The notes under the pieces are model-generated. The model was not told the origin of the DNA. It worked only from the letters and a program-made list of their open reading frames with translations, and ran no database searches. DNA of 64,000 bases from Onchocerca volvulus (Eukaryota; Nematoda; Chromadorea; Rhabditida; Onchocercidae). Below are positions 19,263-30,347 of this stretch, one piece after another; position 1 is the stretch's first letter, and each line of letters begins with the position of its first letter. The DNA lies in NCBI GenBank assembly GCA_000499405.2, contig HG738139.1, forward strand, positions 194,564-258,563, written 5' to 3'. Both the position numbers and the translations under genes were made by a program.

Positions 19263-19976
19263 GATGCACTCAACTGTTCTCAAAATTGACTTGTGTGACA
19301 GGTAAAAAAATAGTGAATAAATATAAATAGAAACACGAGCCTATTTGAAGGCAAGATTGCGTCGAAATTTGAAAGCATTCGATGAAAAGTCTGCGAAGTT
19401 ACGTGGCAATTAACAGCCTGGATGTGGTCAATAAATTTAATCCGCTCATTTACTTCACGACTCAAAAAACAAACAAAAAGCTTAGAGTTTCTTATATGTG
19501 CAAGAATTTAAAATCGTTTACGAGCCTATTCGAATGCAATTTGTATGAAAGTAAAATTCGAATGCAACGTTGCATAAAAATCTCGGGTCCATTGGTGTCC
19601 ACTCACTTATTTTTACCTATCGCAGGTGTGACGGATGAAAAAAAAAAAAAAAAGTAGAGATATCTAAATAAAAAAAGAAAAAGCTTCTATTCGAATGCAA
19701 AGTTGTTTTGAAATTTGAAAGCAATTGGTGGAGAGATTGCAAAGTTATGTGCGAAATAGCAACGATATAGAAGACATAGATATGATACATAGATTTTACT
19801 TACTTTTACCTGTAACAGATGTGATTGGCAAAAAAAAAAAGGTAGATATATATAAATAAAAACACATCCGAATTTCAATGTAATGTTGTATCAAAATTTG
19901 AAAACAATCATTGAAAAGATTACAAAGTTATATGCCAAATAATAGCAATGGTAATTTACATTTTTATTTATATAGA
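19263..19976 (-). repeat. Degenerate tandem repeats at the Helitron 5' end
   Basis: Three diverged copies share, on the minus strand, an AACTTYGYA...TTTTCAAATTT...CAA core, then a T-rich stretch, then a CAC-rich CTGTYACA-like segment. Landmarks on the plus strand are aaagttatatgcc near 19924, aaagttatgtgcg near 19741 and gaagttacgtggc near 19396, so spacing is uneven (about 183 and 345). An extra partial copy of the TTGCATTCGAATAG motif lies near 19515-19570. Short repeats of this type upstream of the ORF are a Helitron feature as I remember it. The hydrophilic ORFs in this stretch are by-products of the repeat. Confidence 0.75.
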
Positions 19977-22900
19977 TTTCTAATAGTAATTAAAATTAAT
20001 GCAGTATCTGTTATAATCTAATATAATGTCATTTTTAATTTTCGATTAAAATATATCATTTGTCGGTTTAATTTTGGATAATAATTCTATCATATTTTTC
20101 CTTTATTTGTATAAATATTAATATATAAATTATAATATTGCATGTGTTTTATATATCTGTTTGGTTTCTCTGTATTTTTATTATAACATTTATTAAATAT
20201 TAAATACTTCGTGTATTCTTCTAAAAACTATATATGCAAGTGTATAAAAATGTCAAAATATATTTATATAAAAAGTTTAATGTAAATCTGAAATTTTGCT
20301 TTATGTAAATATTTCTTTATTATGTATAGATAAAAAGGGTAAAAATAGAACGAAAAAATCGAAATATACAAAAAAAGAAAGAAAGGATTAGAAATAGGTG
20401 CAACTAAGAAAACAATAATAGAAATAGTAAAAGTTTAGAAAGGAAGAAAAGGACGAGATAGTTTGCTAATATGAGCAGATGATTTTTAGGGCGAGAATTA
20501 CATCTTAGAACAGCTGTCTTTTTCAAAAATTTCTTCTTTTTTTTCAACGAATAAGAAAATAGCGCTTAGGCTGGTTTGAATGAAAAAAGTTTTGCAAAAA
20601 AGAACGAATTGTTATGATTCTCGCACTTTTTATGCAAGCAATATACAATACGAAGTTTAACGAGACTTTAGTATAATGAAAAATTTTAATATCTTACCTT
20701 TTAGGATTGGCCGACATTAATTGATGAATTTGCGAGCAAACTTGTCAAATAATTGATTAATTAGCTAATTAAGTACTGATGTAATTGAATTTAACGTCAT
20801 TACTCAGAAAACAAAATTGATTTTATTCATTTGATTTATTTATTTACATTTTTAATTTAACCATAACGATTGCTTATTTACCACAATTTAAATTAACAAC
20901 ATTTCATTTGTTCAACAGTTATTTGATTCATTCTATTTCCCATGTTTGGATATTTTTATTTAGATAGTAATTTTTTCATATTTTCTGCCAGAATAGAATA
21001 ATAAAGCAATTAATTTGCTAGAGTACTTGAATATCACATCAAATTAGTATAGTATTTTCCAGAAGTATGATCAAATCAGAATTTGATGGATCAAATCAGA
21101 ATTTGATTACTCAAATTTAGTCGAATAATGAGTGAAAACTTTATCGCAACAATCATATTTTTAAATTTACATTTAGTAACGTCGTTTTGAATATATTCAG
21201 TATCATTGAAATTAGGTAAAGAATTAAAAAACGGAATGAGTAATGATTAAGCATGGAATAGATATAATCAGAAATGTGCTAAATTTAATTTGTATTTGAT
21301 CGAAAACGAAACATTCGAAAAATTAAACCTTCAACACTTTGCAATTGTTATATGATAAAAGCATAACTTATAACAATTTTACGTGAAACTGATGATGATA
21401 AAATCAATTTATTGCATTCCTAGTTCGCCACCCGTCTGATTTCAAAGTTCACGTTTTGCATTTTCCGAACTAATAATTATTTTCTCTTGTTTTATTTAAA
21501 TATTTAAGCTATTCAATATAGCAATCATTTTAATTCAAGAATTAAAAAAGGCTTTTCAAATAAAGAAGCAATAATGGAAATTTCACTTCTAATCAAATTA
21601 TTTTAAATTGAAAAAATTCAGTAAGATTTAAAAATGGTCCAATCAAGCAGCGATTAGTGATGAAAGAAATATAGAGGATTGAAAGATTGAAAGCATGCAA
21701 TAAACATACTTCAAAAGATTAGCGTATAATTATTGATGGCTGAAGAGACTACTTCTTCCCGATAGCAACAAATTTCAAAGGTAAAGAAGAAAGAAATGAA
21801 AATGAGAAGTAGAATTGATGGATGGAAGATGCTTTTCCCTCAAGGAATCACGCTCTTCTTTGTTTTGTGTCATAACTTCCAGAACAACTGGCCCAACAAC
21901 AGCTGTTTCCTCTCATCTTTAAGCGCCAACAAATGTGATGGCGAAAGAGAGAGGAAGAAGTGCAGAAAAGATAAAAATCAGAAATTGAACGTTTGCAATG
22001 ATACAATAACTCTTGCATTTAGCCTGGACGAAAAGCTGTTGGGATAGATTGAATTAAATGAACTGAGGTATGAAAAGTTCTTTTTTAAGTTCTCCGAAAA
22101 AAAGAACCGTCGAAATGGCGATGCAGCTCGTTATATGAATGATAGCATAATCAAATGTCAATATCGATGGCAATCCTATTGCACAATCCAACTATATATA
22201 TATATATATATATATAGCGCAGTTGCGAATGTTCATATAAATAATAACAAGAATTACAGCCTTAAAAAGCTACTGTAATTTACCGCATAATATGTCAATC
22301 TGAAATTGACACACGATTGTACGACTTTTTTCTGCTTAATTGTATGATATATTGCTTAATTAGAATGTCAGCATCAATGGCAATTTAATAACATGATATG
22401 CATTCCACAATGGCAGCAAATAAAATGTGAAAGATGTGAAAATATCGATGAAAGTTACTGAAAAGTAAGAAATAAAAAAAATTCTTTTTAATACACCGAT
22501 TAATCAGTCCAACTTATTGCCACTTGTAACAATTTATTCATTTAATTGTTTGTATTAGTGCTGAAACTGTTCGAAAAAAATGAATGAATGAAAAACTGAG
22601 AACTTTGATAAAACTATTTTATTTCTTTGATACTTTTATTAATTCCATCAACCATTTATTGTACTTTCATTTGATCTTTTCATGAAATCATGAGAAAACG
22701 TTGTAAAATCATTACTTGTTTTATGTTATTCAATTAGCCTTCTGCTCAAATGTATTGAAGCGAACTGAGAAGTATAAATAAGAAAATTTTTAGGCATACT
22801 TTTTTTTAATTTTCAACCAGAGAAAAAATGATCGAAAATTCATATCTCCAAATATTTTTCTTAGATCTATATTTAAGAAAAAAAATTTGAAATCAATTCA

Positions 22901-24461
22901 ACAATTAAAGCTTAATTTTTTCTTTTCTCGTTGCAGTATTCTACGCATAAAGCAGGTAACATGCAAAATTGTGAAGATATCAAAGTTTGACCCAAAGATT
23001 TTCAACTGTGATTGATTTCGGAAGTCTTTCTTCGCTACTTTTCCAATTAATCCATTTCAATGAACGTAGAAGAAAGCAATCCAACAAATCTAATTAATAT
23101 TTATTTGAAAAAAATATATCATTTGATGAAAATGACGAATAAGCGATAAAATCGGAGAAATTCCCTCTTTTTTTAAAAAGAAACTTTCGAAAATTCAGTT
23201 TGTTATAAATACAAAAATAATAATATTATGGTAGTTTGAATATGAAGCAAAATTTCTTGCAAGCTTTCCTGAAATCTTCATATTAATTCAAAGAATTTAA
23301 GCTCATATTTTGACGGTTACAGGAAACAACTTTAATTGAATCATAGATTAAAGTAAATAAGACGAGTCTTTTTTAGGAGATTGATAAATGATCATATTCA
23401 GAGTGCAGTAGTATCATTTTCACATGATAAATTACTGCAAAAACTTTGGCAACAAACAAAAACTTTAAATTTGATTTCAAAGACAAATGCTCAAGAATTG
23501 TAAGAATTTAGAATGGCGCCAACCATCGATTCTATCAGCAGTTTGAATGATTCAAAAACTGGCAAAACTAGCCAATTCGTTATTTCTGTTGAAATCATGT
23601 AAATAAAAGTACTGGAATAATCGAATTAATATCTACTCAAATAATGAAATTTGCAAGTAATTGAATTATTTATCGTAATATTTTAAACTACAAACTATCA
23701 ATTCATAAGAAAATATTTCTGAAAAATTTGTTTAGTAATCGCCTTAATATGAAACATTGATGTCTAATAAATCATAGCTTATAAATGAATAAATCATATA
23801 TTTTATTGATTATAGGAAGTAATTTCTTTGGATTTAATTTTCCAGAATTGAACCGATATATTGCTTTTTCATCTGAAATAGTCGGTTAATATTAAAATAT
23901 TTTGCATCCAACCAAAATGAAATTATTCCAATGATAAATTTTCATGATTATCTACAAGAAAAAAGAGAAGAAAAATTTTTTCACTAATTAATGGATAAAT
24001 TTAAATAAATGTTTGTATGAGCAATATTATAAATCATTTATGGAAAAAAGGGATAAATATGAGGATGCGATGAAATTGATTACATCGAATATTATCTATA
24101 TTGTTATTAATAATTTATTATTTAACTTACTACTTTGTCCAATTACTTATGAATTACAAAAAAAAAAAAAAAAATTATTGATTTGCTAAACTCGAAAAGA
24201 TATTTTAAAAAAAGCAAAGAAAATGCAAACAAAAATTTGTTAAGCTTCACAGCTAAAATATTTACAAATGACTTATTGCTTTAAAACGTTTTATAAATAA
24301 TTGTTGCAGAAAAGAACAATTTTTGTTTTAGTCAATTTCATCCATTATTTGTTATTTTCTATCTACAAATGCCTAAGCAAAAAAAAAAAAGGTTGAGTTT
24401 TGAAATGACAAAAATTTTTTTTTTAGAAAAAAGAAGGAAAAGAAAGAATCTATTTTGTTTA
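19977..24461. other. AT-rich non-coding sequence
   Basis: No supportable exon was seen. Contents: AT-rich intergenic DNA, a (TA)n run at 22193-22216, and a short direct duplication of an AATCAGAATTTGAT segment near 21074-21107. The 83-codon ORF at 21796-22047 lacks conservation cues or splice partners and is not called. Confidence 0.55.
22193..22216. repeat. (TA)n microsatellite
   Basis: Twelve consecutive TA dinucleotides, directly visible. Confidence 0.95.
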
Positions 24462-24567
24462 TCTGTACAGATAAAAATGTAAATGCTACCTGTTACTTCT
24501 CAATGATTTCCGCAAATTCTCTACCGATTCTTTTCAAATTTTGACACAACCTTGCATTCGAATAGGT
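24462..24567 (+). mobile_element. Helitron 5'-end fragment, opposite orientation to the main copy
   Basis: The fragment starts with TC at 24462, preceded by A. It then shares ATAAAAATGTAAAT, a TACC, CTCAATGATT, a TCTTTTCAAATTTTGA core and TTGCATTCGAATAG with the minus-strand 5' region of the element ending at 19976. Similarity stops near 24567. No coding sequence or recognisable CTRR end follows, so it is either a truncated copy or the start of a very short non-autonomous derivative. Confidence 0.7.
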
Positions 24568-24579
24568 GAGTGCAACATG

Positions 24580-24606
24580 ATTCTTGGCATGCATGCATGC
24601 AAGAAT
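24580..24606. repeat. Hairpin of about 13-bp arms with GCAT core
   Basis: The arms ATTCTTG(G)CATGCA and TGCATGCAAGAAT are reverse complements with a one-base bulge and no loop to speak of. It sits 13 bases past the end of the Helitron 5' fragment. It could be a terminal hairpin of a small derivative, but I see no CTRR behind it. Confidence 0.7.
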
Positions 24607-27526
24607 TATATTTATGATGGAAAAAATTCCCAAAAAAAAATATTATAATTAATGAAAAGAATAATATTGAATTAGAAAATATTAATTTGCTTCATTTCAA
24701 TTATAAAATATATGAAATAAAATTGCATTAATTTTCGATCCTTTATTAGAATCATAATGAAAATGAATCATTACTACTGCTACCTATTACAATATTCGTA
24801 AAATTTATTGAAAGATTTAATCAAATTTGCAAACATCATTAATCACTTATTATTTACCCACTCCTAATATATATTAAAATTGCTCATAACTTACTGATTC
24901 CTTGTAAATATTAACTCTTAATATTATAAAATTTGTGCATAAACAACAAATATAATAATTTGAAATTTCTACCGATTATTTTTTCTTCATCACTTATTTT
25001 CAATTGCACAAATAATTTCATTTAGAGAAATGAAATATTTTGCAAAGAATTTTCACATTCAGTTTATAATATTTCATTTTTCATAATAAGCCATTCATTT
25101 AAATTTTCACGATTAATTGGCGTGTTTCAGCAAAAAAGGAAAGGAAGAGAAAAGCAAAGCTTATTTAATAAAATTGCGGAAATATTGAAAGTTTAAATCA
25201 AAAAATAAAAATAATTTAACAAATTTATATAAAGCACGAATTATATCGACGAAAAGCTCCATAGTTTATTTACCAATCAAATTTGCCATTTTAATTTTGC
25301 TATTCTACTTTTCTGCTTTTCAACATGTCAATTACTCGACAACTTCTACACTCACATGTTTTCCTCTTTAAATCATTTTCACTGTTTGTTTCTAAAATGA
25401 CCTTTTCAAATATATTATTCACTCGTACAAATAAATGAATATAATAGTTCTTACTGCACAATACAGAAATTAAAATAACTTAGAATAGAGCAACAAATAT
25501 GTGAAATAGTTGCATCAAAATTTAGAAAAAAAAAAAATTAATGGAAATTTAAATGGAAACAGCGCGAGATTTTAGTGAATCGATGAATAATTGAAATAAT
25601 TAAATTGAAATTTGAGGTAGATAATTGAAATGTTTATTTTTATACTAATATTAATTGTATTTCAATAAATGAATAATGTTCACATAGCGAGAATCAAATC
25701 GAAAAAATACTTATAATGGAAGAATTAAATGAAATTATTGAATATCGAAAAGCAAAAAATATTCTTGAATTACTTACCAGAATTATAATAATCAATCCAC
25801 TGATGATTTCAATATTTCTGTCGGTTGATTATTATATACATACACATGTTGGATATAGATTTACTATAGACTTCCTGAAATAATTTCCTTAGAATCTTTA
25901 TCGATTAATCGCTTTTAGGAAGCCGATAGCGTAAATAGTAAAAGATCAGTTATATTGATTTTCCGAAATCTATAAAATCAATTACTTATTTGTCGAATTT
26001 TCAAAGTTAATTTGAATTGACAAAAAATGTAGCCTTGATGCTAAACCAGCCAAAGTTTTGGACAAGCTATTATAATGAAATTAACATAATCAAAAAATTT
26101 TAGATTGATCCATTTGATTCCATCAGTCTGTAAATAATTTGTTATAATACCGCAAAGTTTCTGATTATCAGGACATAGAAACAAAGAAGAGAACAAATAG
26201 GATTAGTTTGTTAAAAGTTATCCACAGTATATTCCAATTTATGAAAGCTCTTCCTGTTTGTTAGAGGAAGCTTGCGTCGGCTTCTTTTTATTACTGCATC
26301 AGCTGTCATCTAAATCAATTTAACGACAATTTGGAGGACAGATTTGAATTAAGAATCGTGAAATATTCTGCCGTGTCCATCGATTTTATCAATCAATTGA
26401 AATTTCAAACTCTTCTATGATTAGATCACACGACTCCAATGCAACTCATGTTAACAAAGCTTGTAAACAAAAAGAAAAATGATCGAAAACGTTTTAAAGT
26501 TACAATATTCTGACGTTATATTTGTTATTTTTGATGATGTTTTTGATTAGCTTTGAACAATTTGATGATTATTTGTTGATAAGCACAATAAATACGATAA
26601 TATTAATTTGGTCATTTAAAAAGTATCATTTAGTCAGACAGTAATATTGAAAAAAAGTTAATTTGCTATTTAAATGAATGTATTCATTCAAATAGCAATA
26701 TTGATTGATTTGCTATCCAAATGGGTACATCTAAGCTTACGATGATTGCAGATGCATGCATGCATGCATCGGAATGCAATGTATTTCGTAATGCAAATGA
26801 TCTGTTCATCGACTGACGTATCAAACGATCATATTTGGCCTCTTCAGTCGTTCCTTTCATCGTATAACAAACAAACTATTTCCTTTTTCTATGTTATCAA
26901 AAGAAAAAAAAATTTTTCAGTTTTTTTAAAATTTTTTTCTCTCTTCGATCTCTTTCTTCTTTTCCTTCTTCTTCATTATCTTACGATATATTTATTTATT
27001 CCCTTTTTTATAATCGTCTACTTTAAATCTTCTCTTTTCTTCTTCTCTCTCTCTTTCTCCATCTCTTTCTTGATGTTCCATATTACTTTCATTCATAATA
27101 CTTCATTTTTTTCCAAACTCTTTTGTTTCTTATTTCACAAACATTCAAAAGACGACAATATTCTGCTCCAATCCCTCCTACATTGTTTATCTAAGCCTAC
27201 TTTTGTTTACTTTTCCCCTCCCTCCTTCACTTTCAACTTTTCCCTCTTACTACTACCGTAAGTATATGCATCATCCAACAAATCAATTACTCATTTTGTT
27301 CATAACTGTTATCATCTCCAATCATTGCTACTATTTGATGTCAAACATTTGAACTTTTATTTCAGCCTTTTCTCTCATTTTTAACGATTTTCTTTCTTTC
27401 TGATGATTCATTCCAGCTAACTAATATAAATGAACTAATTCGTTCTATTAAATTAATTATTGTGTATTAATCAATTAATTTGTTGTTTTATTATCAAATC
27501 GATATTGATTGAACATTATTCGCTGA
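24607..27526. other. AT-rich non-coding sequence upstream of the PPxY membrane-protein gene
   Basis: Nothing coding is supportable. It includes an (ATGC)n run near 26752-26768 and a long pyrimidine tract (about 26880-27260). Two acceptor-like sites, TTTATTTCAG ending near 27365 and ATTCCAG near 27416, could process a 5' leader for the downstream gene, whose ATG is at 27527. Confidence 0.5.
26880..27260 (+). repeat. Polypyrimidine (T/C) tract, low complexity
   Basis: About 380 bases dominated by T and C on the plus strand with few purines. It creates a long Phe/Leu/Ser ORF (26746-27261) that is a composition artefact. Confidence 0.75.
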
Positions 27527-30273
27527 ATGTCTTATAAAAATGATTACTATTATGGAGATGGCGGCTATACTACAAGTTATTCCAGTGGCTACTATGCCTA
27601 TCAAGTTTGTTTTAATTCTCTTATTATTTGTTTATTTCCATTGTTGAATATTTTCATGCAAAATCCGAATCCGTTTTATTTTATAATATATAACTTGCAT
27701 AATCGCTTTCTTTTACAATCTCTTTTCACCGAATCCGAATCGATCATTACAATTCAAAATTAGCGATCAGTTAAATAACATCAGTAGATAAACATCAAGC
27801 GCATAATCTTAAACTTTCGTTTAAAAACCGTTATCACATGTCGTTTAGAAACTAACCTATTACAATAGTAAATTTTATTTCAAAAATTTCACAAAAGTTC
27901 TTTTTTTCTTTGCATTTCCCACCATAAATTATATTATTAAGTAATATATAAAAATTTTATCAAAGATGCAATATTTATTTAGTTCAATCATTTTTTTCTT
28001 TTATGATTTTAATTGCTGTTTGTCATTTATTGTTTATTTACAATTTTGAGAAGATTATTTCCGAAATATTTCGAAGAAGCATAATTTTTTAAAAATAATA
28101 TCAACATTTTTCATCCATTTTATTCCAATTTCTTTTTCAGGTAGGCATAATATTTGCGATAGTGATTGCTGGTATTCTGTTTTTCGCAATATGTGCAGCG
28201 ATCATTTATTTCGGATTCGTTAAAAGAGTTAGTTAGCATAAGCGATTTTTTTCGTCCATAAGAAAACAATAAGCATTAATATTTGTTACTTGTCGCTTTT
28301 TGTTTACTGTTGCCGTGGTTGTTGTTGACAAATCAAAAATTATTTCCATAGTTTTGATTTTTTTTTTCTTTCAAAGGATATATTGGATATATATATATAT
28401 ATATATACTTATTTCATCTTTCCTTCCTTTACTTTTCTTTTGGATCAAATATTATTCACTGAAAAATTTTAATTTAAATTTGAAATTAAATATAAATTTG
28501 ATAAATTATCTCTAATAGTGAAGTTTTTTGTATTCAATTACATTTTACTTTTGCAAGTTTAATCATTTATAATCGAATGGACAAATGGACGATACAAAAT
28601 ATTTCGATGATATCAGAATTCCTTTACTGGATTCATTCAAAATTGTTATTAATAAATGATCATATTATCATCCAAAAATGCGCTCTATATATTCAATATT
28701 CATTCGCAAAAAATAGAGAAATGCGATTTACTGAATATTATCCTGAAATATATTTCATCGGATAAATCCGTTGATTCCGGTGATTCACACCTAATGATTG
28801 CAGATGAGAAGGAATGAAAAGCAAAGACGTGTAAGTAGTAGTACCACGTCAAGAACAGCGAGTATATTACGAGCGCCAAGCGGAACTTACACATCACTGA
28901 GGAATGAGAAGCCTCCGTTCCCACATCAGTTAGTTTTCATCTTTCAAATTAAAATTTCGATTAGTTTTAAATTTTCTAAATTTAAGATTGCTTATGAGGT
29001 AAAATATATAGCATTAAAGTTAAAAAGATTTAACATTATGTTAGATATCATTAGATCAAATGATAACTAATTAGGATGAACCACTGATAACATTATAAGC
29101 ATTTTAGATGAAATCAATGGGAAAAAATGATTATTTTCTTATTATGTACTTTTTTGGATTAGATTGAAATAATCGGATGAGTTTGATAATCTCACCATAC
29201 AACTTTAGCAAGTTTTCCTACGTCGAATCTTCGAATTATTTTTCAGAATGATTTTTGATCACTTAACATCGGAATCAATTATCAATATCTTAAGTAATGA
29301 GTGAATTCAGGGAAACGTTTGAATGGCTAGCATTCTGAAGCTTCATAATGCTATTTGATATTATCCGAAGAATTTAATAATTTTGAAATTTCAAGAAATC
29401 AAAGATTATTTTTCTAGGCAACCACGAAGTGTCTACATTTCTAATCTGGAAACACCGATTTTGCAATCATCGAAGCATACCCAAGCGACGTACGTGCCAC
29501 CACCACCACCGATATATGCCGTTGAATCGGATTATCTCGAATCCCAGAAACAACACAGAGATTACCCACGTCAAGAGATACATGGAAATGTGCAATCCCG
29601 TCAGGTAAAGAACTATGCACATCCCAATTTATCCAGAATGTCAGCATTAATTGCAGTCTTTCATTTTTCTGATCCAAACTTTGAAATCGAAACTTGTTTA
29701 GCATGTGTTCTGAGTGTTCTGATACGTCTTCTACTGCATTGCCTTCACAATATACACAGTAGTTTAACTGAGTTATTGAAGAACTTCTTGACCTTTCTAA
29801 TACATAGATGACCTGATTGACCTTATATTAGATGGAAGATGAAGCGAACGATGATCAATTGCATTATTTCTTCTAATTAATTTTCAACAAATATGCATTT
29901 AGAAAAAAATCCTGTGTCATTTTTAATTGCTTTTCTGAGCATTGTTGAAATTGCAATTTTTTTTAGTAATTTAAAATCTCTTTTGATTAATTTCATATAA
30001 ATCGATTTTTTTTTTTTAAATTAACGATTTTGATATTAATTTTCCCCAAAAAAATTTGAAGAGATTTATTATCTACAAATATTCTAAATGATATAACATA
30101 TACATTAATAATTTTTAAATTTCAACATATGTATTTGCTTATTTTAATTAATTTTTCCTTAAAATTTTTTTTCATTTCAGAATTACCCGACTTGGAAAGG
30201 AACGACGACCGTATTGCAACAGAATAGTGTACCGGAACATCATTTTCTCTCATTTCATACATCTGCCGTTTAA
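27527..30273 (+). CDS. Single-pass membrane protein, Tyr/Gly-rich N-terminus and PPxY tail, five exons, 189 residues
   Basis: Exons: 27527-27604, 28141-28227, 28804-28928, 29418-29604, 30181-30273. All have GT donors and AG acceptors (TTTTTCAG, ATTGCAG, TTTCTAG, CATTTCAG), and phases join to a TAA at 30271-30273. The N-terminus (1-26, MSYKNDYYYGDGGY...) is Tyr/Gly-rich without a signal peptide. A hydrophobic segment (27-53, ending YFGFV) is followed by a strongly basic stretch (KRMRRNEKQRR, 54-64), so the tail should be cytosolic. RRVS at 63-66 fits a basophilic kinase site. The tail is Ser/Thr/Pro-rich and carries PPPPPIY at 124-130, a PPxY motif of the type bound by WW domains such as those of Nedd4-family ligases. 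I do not recognise the family. The exon-per-segment layout and phase agreement make it credible; exon 1 is the least certain. Retention of intron 2 would add only VS before a stop. Confidence 0.78.
28387..28407. repeat. (TA)n microsatellite in an intron
   Basis: A run of alternating A and T in intron 2 of the membrane-protein gene. Confidence 0.9.
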
Positions 30274-30341
30274 ATAACATTGCATTTTCCGGAAGAGATG
30301 ACTTCTTCTTATAATTTAAAAACGATTTCCACACAAATATG

Positions 30342-30347
30342 AATAAA
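30342..30347 (+). terminator. Polyadenylation signal AATAAA
   Basis: A canonical AATAAA lies 69 bases after the stop codon of the membrane-protein gene; another, weaker AATAAA-like site lies near 30365. The short 3' UTR is usual for nematodes. Confidence 0.7.

Larger units (their letters stand above)
15919..19976 (-). mobile_element. Degenerate Helitron (rolling-circle DNA transposon), about 4.06 kb
   Basis: The element is read on the minus strand. Its proposed 5' end is TC at 19976-19975, preceded by A. Its proposed 3' end is CTAA at 15922-15919, followed by T at 15918. This matches the Helitron rule of A|TC...CTRR|T insertion without target-site duplication. From 5' to 3' it has a degenerate tandem repeat block (about 19976-19263), a broken Rep-helicase coding region (19239 to about 16330), a non-coding tail, and a GC-rich 3' terminus. 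The 5' end is supported by a second copy at 24462 that begins with the same TC-TRTA...ATAAAAATGTAAAT pattern. Many stops, frameshifts and two internal deletions make it non-autonomous and dead. The block is more GC-rich than its flanks. Confidence 0.88.

Noticed and set aside
26746..27261. 171-codon Phe/Leu/Ser-rich ORF
   Set aside because: Produced by the polypyrimidine tract. No start context, splice signals or domain.
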